A model generated the notes under the pieces. It saw nothing but the letters and a program-made list of their open reading frames with translations. It ran no database searches and had not been told where the DNA came from. This document shows, in pieces, positions 30,277 to 40,791 of a stretch of DNA of 64,000 nt. The translations under genes and the position numbers were made by a program. The stretch spans positions 39,255,152 to 39,319,151 of the forward strand of contig NC_069132.1 in the NCBI RefSeq assembly GCF_026914265.1, written 5' to 3'. Each line of letters starts with the position of its first letter. Within the stretch, counting starts at the first letter, position 1. The stretch comes from Mya arenaria. Taxonomy: Eukaryota > Mollusca > Bivalvia > Myida > Myidae.

Positions 30277-32555
30277 AATTGTGTTGGTTAAAATTTCAAG
30301 AAGAAATGAATTAATATTTTGTTGTAGTAATATATATTAAGTAAGAGCAATCAGTTTATTTTCTATTTGAGACAGTTCAACAAATCTTCTTGAGGACTCA
30401 GTTTGAGTGAGATTTAATTTCTATAGTTGTAATTTGTATTTCCAGGTATGTTGATGGTTCCAAAAGTCAGGGATGAACAGACACCTCAGCCAGTGCATCC
30501 AGTTGTTCCGGTCAATGACCGACAATTCAATTCAGAGGCCATGATTCTTGGATTTATGGCTGAACATGACCTTCCATACTCCTTGGTACCACATGTAGTG
30601 AGTCTTACTTAAGACACTTGCCAAAGATACAAAAGCTCTCAGCGAATTAAAACTTCAAAGGTGTACAGCATCATATAAGATGACTTACGGAGAGGCAAGC
30701 CATTTCAATGATGAACTTGTGGAGGAGTTAAGTGATACCCGGTTTTGTTTGAACTTAGATGAGTCAACAAACACATAAAATGAGAAAACTGTTGCAGCTA
30801 TTTTTGTGCTATAGAGAAAGAAATAGTGTTGAGACATTTGTCTTCCTTAAAAATCACAAGGGCTGATTCTGAATCAATTTTCAAGGAATTTGAAAGCCTG
30901 TTTGAGAGACTTAAACTGCCTTGGGACAATCTAGTTTGTGTGCTACTGGACACCTGTAACATCATGAGGAGAAAAAATCCGGCTTGGACACCAGAATACG
31001 TCATCTTGTCCCTCACCTCATAGACATTGATGGTGACACAGCCCGCCATGTCCACAACGGTTACCCTGCCAAAGCATTTACAGTCCCATTTGGATATTAC
31101 TTGGAATAATATATATAATAATTAATAATATTATATTCTCATCAAATATGCAGATAATGGAATAAATACCCTTATGTCTGATATATAAAATTTGAATAAA
31201 TAACACTTTACAATAAACATTTGCAAGCTTGATATTTGATATGTTATTCATTATTATTTATCAAACATCCCACAGTATAGACTATTCATACACAGTCATT
31301 TGATCATAGCCAGTGGAGTTTTATGGGAAGTTGACAGCTGAACCAAAATGTCAGGTACATGTCTTATGCCTGTGACTTAAGGTAAAAAAGTAAATTTAAC
31401 TTTGTTCAAAGACAAAGGTGTTAAACTTTACTGCTAAGATTCCTGATAATTGTTCTGATTGCGGAAGTCTCCTGTTGGACATAATTATATCTACCAAACT
31501 GAAAGGTGTACTCCTTGAACACTATTCTAAGGCAAAAAAGGGTATTAGAAACCCTGAAATACTGAAAGCTTCGGGGGGCTTCGCCCCCAAAGTCCCCCCA
31601 CCAGGGCTTTGCCCTGGACCCATCGGGGGCCTTAAGCGGCCCCATGAACCCTACGCAGACATTTTCAGGATTGGCAACTTGGCCCTGTTATCATCCCTGT
31701 ACACCTTTCTTTCAAAATTTACTCGGTTTCCTTCATAAAAACCATTATTTTCGACATTCATTCATCCTTTTTGGAATATTTAACCATTGTATTAATTGTG
31801 GTAAATCTTATTTGGGAGTAAGAGTGCATCTTTAAATGGACGAGTAAACATTTATGGAGGTGTTTTGATTTTGGCTTGTTGAACCATGCCTTATATTTGA
31901 ATAATTTGAAATACCTCTATACTTTTAACTCATTATTTTCAGGAGAGCCATTTTTCAGATAATACCATAGGAACTGGATCATTGTTGAACTAATCTGCAT
32001 TATGTCATCAACCATTGTTACAATTATAACAATAGCAAATTGTCCAGCTCTCCAAATAACATTTAGCCTTTCAATGGTAAATGTTCGCCAGTTTTTTTGT
32101 ACTTATTAAAATCAAGATCAAAACAGCAGCCTATAAATATTAACAATCGAAAATGGGCAGCATATCAAAATTGATTGATAAAATCAACTTTTTTATTTTT
32201 TAAGCAAAATATTGAAATCTTGAATAACCCTTACACTGTTACAATTTCAGAAAAGAAGCTACAAAGATTCAAAGGACAGACTAAGACAGATAAAGTCCGA
32301 CCTGATGAAATGATTAAATCTCTACAAGAGGCTAGAGACCTTCATACTTCCCAGTACTTGGAAAGCAGAGACTCTCAGAGTAGTGAATTTGTGACTGTGG
32401 ATCAAGATAATAGCTCAGTGCTTCTTTCTGTACAGCGGAAACTGCATCCCGAGAGGCAGGCGCTTAACCAGCTAGAGCTGATTCCACTTGTCCATGACGA
32501 TGTTTTATCAAAACATTCCGAACAAATTGAAGAGATTGAAACAAAAAATACTTAA
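28394..32555 (+). CDS. CCDC32: CCDC32 homologue (two exons, 176 aa)
   Basis: CCDC32 is a small endocytic protein that helps assemble the AP-2 clathrin adaptor. Exon 28394-28619 ends in phase 1 at donor GTAAGA; exon 32251-32555 starts after TACAATTTCAG in the matching phase. The join gives SPEIYIQSLEKKLQRFKG, parallel to human SEVYLASLEKKLRRIKG, followed by a region like KDMLRTLAQAKKE and a C-terminal part with the KLHPER..LIPL arrangement (human WLQPDKVAV..LIPPE). 176 aa against 185 in human. The 5' exon is hydrophilic and poorly conserved. The intron holds a transposase-like relic (30450-31110) and a GC-rich islet (31566-31660). Identification from memory of the human protein. Confidence 0.82.
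29112..29330 (+). repeat. dispersed repeat (AGTGACACTCTTAT family)
   Basis: AAAGTGACACTCTTATTCG, CAATACATACACATG, GATAACAAGATTGTAACCGTG recur at 38952-39150 and inverted at 55005-55190. About 0.2 kb. No coding content. Confidence 0.75.
30243..30275. repeat. (GATA)n microsatellite
   Basis: About eight GATA units. Confidence 0.95.
30450..31110 (+). pseudogene. transposase-like relic in CCDC32 intron
   Basis: Fragments FNSEAMILGFMAEHDLPYSL, SYKMTYGEASHFNDELVEEL, LNLDEST, SIFKEFESLFERLKLPWDNL and CNIMR follow one another in changing frames with stops. This arrangement resembles a transposon-derived, hAT-like protein family that I recall as abundant in mollusc gene sets; the family name is uncertain. 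Broken by several stops and frameshifts. Confidence 0.55.
31566..31660. repeat. GC-rich palindromic islet
   Basis: GGGGGGCTTCGCCCCC, ACCAGGGCTTTGCCCTGG and GGGGGCCTTAAGCGGCCCC are nested short hairpins in an AT-rich intron. A dispersed repeat of this style is widespread in marine invertebrates. Confidence 0.6.
32251..32555 (+). CDS. CCDC32: CCDC32 exon 2
   Basis: Acceptor GTTACAATTTCAG; encodes KKLQRFKGQTKTDKVRPDEM through IEEIETKNT and stop TAA at 32553-32555. Confidence 0.82.
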
Positions 32556-33149
32556 AATTTTAGGGGACAATAATTGACTTGAAATCGTCTTTAAATGTAT
32601 GTAAGTGCAATAGTTTGTATATACAGAAATGTTGTGATATACTGTTGATTGTTCTGGAAGTATTGTCCAGTCATTGTTAAATAACGAAATAGATTTACGA
32701 TCATGCATAGATAAAATGTCGGATGTTATTTATGAATTTTCTCATCAAATACATGCCATGATGGTAAAACTTCACAGTAAATAATAGGTTTAATAATGAT
32801 TGTAAAACAGCCAGAGATCATTTTTATCGTTGTAAGTGATTATTGTCTACAAATCAAAATGAAGCTAATCGCCTAATATTTTTTCAGCCTAGAAATGATT
32901 ATTGTCACACTTATGGTAAAGCTAGATTAAGAAATTTGTAATACAGTAAAGAAAGGAACTCTTTATGGTCCCTTAGTAAGTGGAACTCTTGCAAGTTTTG
33001 AAATTATATAAAGAAATACAAATATATATATATATATGTATGTAGTGATGTAAACAAATTTGTAAACCATTTTAAAAATATGTCTTTCGTCCAATGATGT
33101 AAGCTTTAGAGACCATATAAGAATGGTAACGATAATGATGTAAATATTG

Positions 33150-33900
33150 ATTGTCTTGTTGGTATGATTACTGTTGACAAAATAGTTAATACGATTTCAT
33201 CCATGTCAAGGCACAAAAGCTCTGATTTATCTGGAAATGTTGCAGAATTCTTTATTGACTCCAAAGATTTTATATCGCTATATCATGCTCATATTTTTAA
33301 CTATATGTTTGATAGAGCGGTATACCTTGTTGTTATTGTTCCAATTTATAAAAAAAGGTGATAAAAAAAATCCCTCTAAATATCGTGGCATAAAATATCC
33401 TCATTAATGTTGTGCAATTGTATAAACAAGTGGTGATAAAGTGAAAATAAATTTGATGATGCTCGATTTGGATTTATTTAACAATCCTGGTACTGTTGGG
33501 TGTATTTTGTTCTTCATGCTGTTATTCAAAATGTATTAGGCCAAAAAAGATACCTGTATTTGCGGTAACTCGACCGACCCCATTTTTGCTTCCCTGGCCT
33601 TAATCTTTATTAGGGCCTTAAAAAAATACAATTGGTTCGGGTTACCTGACCCTACCTACGTGATCAGTTTGTTTAAACATGGTTCGATAATGTGAATTAA
33701 CAGAGCAAATAAGAAAATTATGTTAAGTTTAAAAAAGAACTTAAATTTGAAAAATATATCGATACCTTCAACAAAGAAAATCATTGAATTGCTTTATCAA
33801 GATTCTGACGGAGTGCCTCAATAACATTATTAAAGAAGATAGAAATGTAAACTATGTACTATGACTACTATTAATATGGTTGAATCAGAATATCACTTTT
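33150..33900 (+). pseudogene. LINE reverse-transcriptase relic
   Basis: 33150-33400 reads HKSSDLSGNVAEFF, then VVIVPIYKK-GDKKNPSKYRGI, the usual finger-domain motif PIYKKGD..P.NYRGI of LINE reverse transcriptases; 33450-33540 in another frame gives DDARFGF and FVLHAVIQNVL (usual DAQFGFR..VLHSII). Frames change and stops intervene. Confidence 0.7.
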
Positions 33901-34515
33901 CTATGTATTTGTTGATTATATATGGGCCTGAGAAATGAATATAACATAAACAGATCGTTTAACACTACTGAAAAAATTGTATCTACCTTTAAATAGCTAG
34001 TAATAATTTGAGGACTATCAGGAATCTAGCGAAATTTGTATTTTTTGCCATGTCCAAACAATACTGTTTACATTACAGATTGAAGGGGGCGCCCACTCCT
34101 CTCCTCCTTAAATCATTCAAGTTTACTTTATTTGTCAATAATCGGAGAGAAAAAAGTAATAAAATATGCTCAAATGCACCAAAGTTTGCGCCCCCATTAT
34201 GATAAAAGTCAATTCCTGGAGCCATTTCTGGTATATTTGGATATAGGATGGGAAGAAAAATGGAATAAAAATATAGCAGAAAATATAGAATAATATTATA
34301 ATCTCTCTTATCATTGTCTTATAAATTATTGTTAAAAAACGTTTATATAAATGTTCAGCGCTGTTAACGCCAGTATTTGGCACACGACAGTGAATCAAAG
34401 CATGATTATACCATCTCAGACCATTGGCTAATTCCCATAGTTATAGGTTTTATAGTTGAATGGTTGGTGAAAAAAAAACATGCTGAACATGCTGGATCTA
34501 CTTTGATCTACTTTT

Positions 34516-35505
34516 TATGCCCCCAAAGGTGGGCATATTAAAATCGCACCGTCCGTCCGTGTGTCCGATAACTTGTGTCCCGGCTGTAACTTTCCCTTGT
34601 ATGGACAGTTTTTAAAATAACTTTCCACATGTGTTCGACATACCAAGACGACGTGTCGTGTGCAAGACCCATGTCCCTACCTCTAAGGTCAAGGTCACAC
34701 TTAGTGTTTATTCACAATGGTGTGCTGCATATAAGGTCATAGAGTATAGGTTGTCGTGTCCGGGCTGTAACTTTCCCTTGTATGGACAGAATTTGAAATA
34801 ACTTGCCACATGTGTTCCACATACCAAGACGACGTGTCGTGTGCAAGACCCGTGTCCCTACCTCTAAGGTCAAGGTCACACTTAGTGTTTATTCACAATG
34901 GTGTGCTGCATATAAGGTCATAGAGTATAGGTTGTTGTGTCCGGGCTGTTACTTTCCCTTGTATGGACAGAATTTGAAATAACTTGCCACATGTGTTCCA
35001 CATACCAAGACGACGTGTCGTGTGCAAGACCCGTGTCCCTACCTCTAAGCTCAAGGTCACACTCAGGTGTTTATTCACAATGGAGTGCTGCATATATAAG
35101 GACATAAAGTATAGGTTGTCGTGTCCAGGCTGTAACTTTCTCTTGTATGGACAGATTTTAAAATGACTTGTTACATGTGTTCGTCATACCAAGACGACGT
35201 GTCGCGTGCAAGACCCATTTCCCTACCTCTAAGTTCAAGGTCACACTCAGGTGTTTATTCACAATGGAATGCTGCATATAAGGACACAGAGTATAGTTTG
35301 TCGCGTCCAGGCTGTAACTTTCTCTTGTATCAACATATTTTAAAATAACTTGCCTCATGTGTTTGACATACCAAGACGACGTGTCGCGTACAAGACCCAT
35401 GTCCCTACCTCTAAAGACAAGATCAACTTTTCATGTACTGACTTTGTTCATAGGTCTATGTCACATTCGGGGGCATTCATCATATACTGTGACAGCTCTT
35501 GTTTT
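34516..35505. repeat. tandem-repeat element (about 0.18-kb unit, five copies)
   Basis: Ends TATGCCCCCAAAGGTGGGCA..CCGTCCGTCCGTG at left and GGGGGCATTCATCATATACTG..TGACAGCTCTTG at right. Between them about five units with TGTCCGGGCTGTAACTTTCC, CATACCAAGACGACGTGTCG and GGTCAAGGTCACACTTAG. ORFs across it are repeat shadows. Confidence 0.9.
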
Positions 35506-35854
35506 GTTTACATTTTCATCGCATTGTTTGTATACCTACACCAGATTTGGTCACCTTATTGAATACACAGTGGTTACGGTCAACTAATTTTATTTTTCTG
35601 ATAAGAAACTTTTTTTCTAATGTTGTTTAAACTTTAGTACATATGTCAAACTTTTTCGCCATATAATAGGTGTTGATGGTCGTAAAGCACTATGAGTCAG
35701 TGTAAATTTGCGTGCTAATTGGTCAATTGTCTATAGAATATATAGGGAATTTAGTAAGTAGTATGTGACCTGTATATGAACGGTTTACAATGTCAGAATG
35801 CTTTTACTTTCAACTACGCTGCAAGAAGATGGCGCAGTAATTTATCATCTTCAT

Positions 35855-36686
35855 TTTTAGCTCTACTGGCCAAAGGCCAGAAGAGCTTATGCGATGGTAA
35901 TGTGTACGTAGTATGTGCGTCTGTAAACAATTCCTTGTTAACACGATACAACCTTCAGTTTTGATTGTATCTTGATGAAACTTGTACAGTATCTACATAT
36001 CCATTAGAGCTTGGTTCCTCTCGAAAGCCAGCCAGATCCGCCCATGCATGCCTAGATGATGGGCCTTGATAGTATAAAAATCAGTGCGTCTGTAAACAAT
36101 TCCTTGTTAACATTTGATTGTATCTCGATGAAACTTGTACAGTATCTAGATATCCATTAGAGCTTGGTTCCTTTTTTCCTTCGAAAACCAGCCAGATCCG
36201 CCCATGCATGCTTATGGGCCTTAAAAGTATCCAGAAATCAGTGCGGCTGTGAACAATTGCTTTTGAACACGCTACAGTCTTCAGTTTCTATTGTATCTTG
36301 ATGAAACTTGTACAGTATTTAGATATCAATTACAGCTTGGTCTACATGAGTCTACATGAGCAATGTATATTTTTAGCTTAGTTTACATTTAAAGTCACAA
36401 TTGTTTGTGAATGTTTGTTCAAATAATGCCCCTGGGGTCATTACTGGCCATGCCCCTGGGTTGACAGATGTGTTATACTTAAATTGGGAAATGTTAAAAA
36501 CCTTTTTGTCTGAAACAGCTTTGCAAATCCTTGCTATTTTGAACAAGGCTTAATTTAGTGGTACACTACCATGGTTGTTAAACTTATGCCCCTTGGGCCA
36601 AAATTGGCACTGGCTCGCACACTTCATAAGTGATGTTGACTACACAAACCCAGCCAGTAGAGCATAGGGCCTTTTGGGCGTCTTGT

Positions 36687-36700
<14 letters not shown>
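35855..36700. mobile_element. dispersed element (AGCTCTACTGGCC family), copy 1
   Basis: Starts TTTTAGCTCTACTGGCCAAA and ends GTAGAGCATAGGGCCTTTTG; two to three internal repeats of CTTGATGAAACTTGTACAGT. A second copy is at 41572-42530. Confidence 0.8.
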
Positions 36701-36772
<72 letters not shown>

Positions 36773-36783
36773 CATCATCATTA
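36688..36783. repeat. (ATC)n microsatellite
   Basis: About 31 CATCAT-type triplets with one CACCAT interruption. Confidence 0.97.
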
Positions 36784-37751
36784 ATTTTACAAGCTATTTT
36801 TACTAGTGCACCTGTTTACATCTAAGGTTGTCTTCGATTGAAAATGGCCGGTGAGAGTCCTCCGACAAGAACGCAGAGGCAGACGATAATAATTTTTATA
36901 GAAAATATGTTTGATGATCAGACAAAACCAGTATGGAACGGGGTATGACGTTACTATATAAAAGCATGTAAATAACATGAAATTAATTCATTATTATTAA
37001 TTCAATGTCATACGATTCAGGTGAAATAATTTGATGTGTAAACATTAAAAGGATTCATTTCTTACTTGTAAATAACATCGGCACTTTGTAACAATAAAAA
37101 GGCAGGCTATATTTTGAAGTTCAGCTTTAGGTATACAAAACGTGCAGTCTTATACTTGAACAAAAAAAAATCAATTTTTGTTAAGTAATGATGTCAAAAC
37201 CCCATGTGTGTATGGCAGTCGCTGTTTTTTTTCTCAATTTAGAATGGTTTGTTATATACGATTTTAATAATATTTATTATTGATATAATATAGTCAAATG
37301 TTTCTTTGCTATCTGGGAACAATTAATTCGAACTTGAATCCTACTCCCAGTTGCAATGTATCAATTTATTATCCAAATTCAATGAAATGCAAACATGATT
37401 GGTCAGTTGGCTACCGATCGACTCCTAGGCCGCGTCATGTTAATTTGGCTGATATTGATTTAGATTTTTGTAATTCAATCAAAATGACCAAGTGTGTTTT
37501 TAATGTTGACGCCGTACCTCTTTGATGGGTATGAAAATGCAGAAATAAGTAACAATTGAATATATTCCGATAATGCAATTTATTTCCCACTAGTTATTTT
37601 CACATAGAACAACATTTTACTAATCATTGTGTGTGTATATGGGGGGGGGGGTCATCTTATCAAACACCAAGCGAAAAGACAATATCGTAAGATCAAGAAT
37701 TTCAACGAGTGTCACAATCTAGATTGAAAGTTTTAATAGTAAAAACGCATA

Positions 37752-37918
37752 CAGTCGAACCCCGTTGGCTCGAACTTGTTTTGCCCGATTTTCTCGTTGG
37801 CTCGAACTGGATGTCAAGGAACGATTTCTGCATACTGAAGGTAAGCATTCTCGTTTGGCTTGAATTTTCCGAGGCTCGGGGTATTTTCGCCGGTCCCTAG
37901 GAGCCAGCGGCGTTTGAC
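37752..37918. mobile_element. TA-flanked MITE (CAGTCGAACCCC family), copy A
   Basis: CAGTCGAACCCCGTTGGCTC at the left after TA, CTCGTTGGCTCGAACTGG inside, right end decayed (CGGCGTTTGACC). Confidence 0.75.
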
Positions 37919-38064
37919 CTTGCACATTGCCTTAACTGACCAATTAGTATTTTAGTTTCGAAACAGATAGTATAACTACTAAGATATATTAATTCGAAAA
38001 AAACTTTACGATACATGAGTAAATAAGATGGCCCCGTAGAAAACTAAGCCCTTGCAACCAGGTT

Positions 38065-38462
38065 TTACTGGCTCGCCAGCAGTTCCACTAGCATGTTGTA
38101 AAACCTTTTTAGTTTCTGTGTTCGGTAGAAGACAGAAAGTCCCGTTTCACAGTCCAGTGATACGAAGTAGATGTAGCCGACTTGCACAGAGATCCCATTC
38201 GACCTAGCACACATGACTGGCCAGTGCCACAATCCATCTAAACACAGACAAAATATTGTTACTATTTCAAATTAATATGGACACAAATATAATATATGTA
38301 AATAACAATTTCCCCTTCCTTGTTGAAATTGCTGTATTCAGTGTATTGCGCCTACAAATTGTATTTCTGTATTTTAAATACGTAAAGCTACTGACTCTTA
38401 CAAAGAGTTAGCTTCGGGATAAATCAATGAACTTCGACTGTAATAATAATAATAATAATGAC

Positions 38463-38507
<45 letters not shown>

Positions 38508-38935
38508 TAATCGTAGTGTTGAACTTTTAACATGTATTTTGTTATACTAAGTTCAAACTGAGTCCCAATGAAGTGCATTATTGCATACATAACTAATATT
38601 CCTTACGGTAAAGTCAACTCAGGATTAGCTGCTAAAATGCAATGCATGAATACGCAAATATATCACAAAACACTTGGGGTTTTTTGCGTTTGGATGCTAA
38701 CTAATTTTCTGATGAAATATTTCTGCGATATATTTCCTTGACTGTAAATGCTTTTAATCTACTCTTGCAAAAGTACAAATTAAGTTTTCAAACGTTATAA
38801 AGAAGAAATGAATTTTCCACCTAGTTTTGTATTGTGGAAGGGCCTTAATATTCTTACCTTTAGATACCAGGCAAAATCCAACTGCGTAGCAAGTGTCGCC
38901 ATTCTTCAAGGCTTTCTCATTCGCAAAACCTTCAC
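38065..38935 (-). CDS. unrecognised gene, last two exons
   Basis: Exon 38858-~38935 encodes EKALKNGDTCYAVGFCLVSK and ends at donor GTAAGA; exon 38065-38237 starts after GTGTTTAG in the fitting phase and encodes DGLWHWPVMCARSNGISVQV, then GYIYFVSLDCETGLSVFY and KLKRFYNMLVELLASQ, stop TAA. I do not recognise the family. The acceptor of the upstream exon is uncertain because a dispersed repeat (38952-39150) lies directly against it, so the gene may be truncated or have a long intron to the right. Confidence 0.55.
38441..38507. repeat. (AAT)n microsatellite
   Basis: About 22 AAT triplets with one GAC interruption. Confidence 0.95.
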
Positions 38936-38951
38936 CAGTTGAAATGTAAAA

Positions 38952-39150
38952 TATTAAAGTGACACTCTTATTTAAAACCAATACATACACATGTATAACA
39001 AACACAAATTTTGACTCATGACTCTTAAACTATTTACTTAATACATGTGTAATTCATTTATGCAAAAAATAAATACTGATAACAATATTGTAACCGTGAA
39101 TTAAATAGCAGAAAGCGCAATTGTTTTAAATGTTTGTTAGCTAGCTGCCT
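38952..39150 (+). repeat. dispersed repeat (AGTGACACTCTTAT family)
   Basis: Second copy of 29112-29330. Confidence 0.75.
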
Positions 39151-39281
39151 TATGGTCTGACACCGTACGTTAACTTCATCACGATTTAATTAAATTGTGT
39201 TTTAAAGACAAAAGTGACATGAGCTTGAAGTGACTGTAATACTCTCGCAAATCCAGATATCAGAAGACTTGAAGAAACAAA

Positions 39282-39500
39282 GTCATTCGGAACTCCTCGG
39301 CCATTTTTATGAAAAACAGCGTCGGATGTATTTAGACGGTTTACATACTCAAAATATGGTACGTTTAAGTCCGCTGCAAGTAGATCGCGTAGTAATTTTA
39401 TTTAGCAGTTAAACTTTGTGACTTAACTCTTGGGAATCTTAATTATGTTTGCAATAATACACTTCACTGGCAATCAATTTAAACTTAGATCAATAAATAC
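39282..39500 (+). mobile_element. half copy of the TTCGGAACTCCTCGGCC foldback element
   Basis: CATTCGGAACTCCTCGGCCA, TACGTTTAAGTCCGCTGCA and GTTTGCAATAATACACTTC match the arms of 44882-45217. Confidence 0.7.
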
Positions 39501-39559
39501 AAGCTAAAACACTATAATTATTGAAATAATCTAAAAGTTTACGAAATACTTCAACTGAT

Positions 39560-39700
39560 ACAAGAGGTTCGGGTGCGTTGCCCTGGCTCTTTGCAAGCAG
39601 ACCTCTCGGCAAAGCACCGATACTCGGACTAAAACTTTCCTTGGTCTAACCAGTACGAAGTACACGATTTCAACACTAGTACGGGCAAGGCATCTTTCAT
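39560..39700 (-). mobile_element. SINE body, second family
   Basis: AAGCAGACCTCTCGGC, AAAGCACCGATACTCGG, CTTTCCTTGGTCTAACCAG resemble 22745-22860. Confidence 0.6.
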
Positions 39701-39951
39701 AAAAAAAACTTAATTTGAAACTAAACATTAATCTAGAAAAATATTATTTTTCATTAATGCTTTTTTCACATTTTCGGTATTTTAATTCTTAGTTTGGAAT
39801 TATAAGATTTTTTTTTTGATTTTTTATAAAAATGATTGAGTTTGAAAATCCGGTGCCAGTGTGAGGTGAATAGCAATAAAGAATAATTCAGACACAGTTG
39901 TAGAGGATCAACGCTGAATCAAATCTAACACGTCAGGGGCCCTTTTTTTAT

Positions 39952-40019
39952 CATCCTCGGCACCCCAGCGTATCTGAAACCTATATCATAGGTTATGATA
40001 CGCTGGGGTGCCGAGGATG
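39952..40019. other. perfect long hairpin
   Basis: A 23-bp arm CATCCTCGGCACCCCAGCGT-ATC is repeated exactly inverted at 39997-40019. The 22-nt loop contains a further inverted pair AACCTAT/ATAGGTT, so nearly the whole 68 nt pairs. About 0.5 kb upstream of the hydrolase gene. Confidence 0.9.
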
Positions 40020-40514
40020 TTTTTTATAATTGGATTAATAATTTTGCGAGGGGAGTTCGGGGAACATTTTAAAACCTCTGGTGCAATCTGGTACAGGAAA
40101 ATTTAAATATTTTAGGATCCTGCAAGTACGCATACTGCAACTTTGGCTGATTTTTTTTTTGTCAGAATCATGTGGATTCAGCCTCGAACTCGCGTATAGG
40201 CAGCTACGCGCCTATACGTTATACAACCGAAAACAGAAGAAAAAGGTCAGCCCCGGTAACATGAGGGCCGACAAGGTTCTGTGTGCGTCGCCTTGGTCAC
40301 CCTAGGGAAGCTCAAAGTCTCGTCTATTCGATGATATCTAAGTGAGAACCGAAGTTGATCTGTGTACGAAATTCATAAATTCACTACGATTTGTTCATGG
40401 TTTTATCACTAGGAACGGAGTTTAGTTATGACACACTGTTTAAATTTATATCAACCATGACGTGCTTGAATTTGAACTCGCTGAAGATAAAATAAACTTG
40501 GCAAAACAAGTTTT

Positions 40515-40791
40515 ATGTTACTGGTTCTGATCTGGTTTAACTGTATTTTTGCGCGGATTATAACAATGCCGTTTAACTTGGATGAATTTCTGCTGAAATA
40601 CGCTCCACATGAAGAAACTGTTTCATACCTCAGGGCAAAGTATTCGGGAGACAAAAAAGAGTTCGAGACAGATGTTGATGCCGCTAGGCGTAGTGCAGTC
40701 GAAACAGCAAGACGGTACGCAGGTGATACGGGTTTTGATGGAACAACACAGGAATTCTCCGTACCGGTTGATGATGAACGTGACATTCAAG
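40515..40791 (+). CDS. hydrolase exon 1
   Basis: Encodes MPFNLDEFLLKYAPHEETVS from 40566 and ends DERDIQ plus one base at donor GTATGA. The start is either 40515 or 40566. Confidence 0.85.

Noticed and set aside
30446..30600. Phase-compatible middle exon for CCDC32 (MLMVPKVRDEQTPQPVHP)
   Set aside because: Although phase fits, direct joining of 28619 to 32251 reproduces the conserved YIQSLEKKL block, and this stretch runs straight into the transposase-like relic.
36584..36781. Poly-methionine open frame
   Set aside because: Translation of the ATC/ATG microsatellite on the minus strand.
40451..40786. Antisense 111-codon frame
   Set aside because: Shadow of hydrolase exon 1, whose coding sense strand is supported by splice phase and homology.
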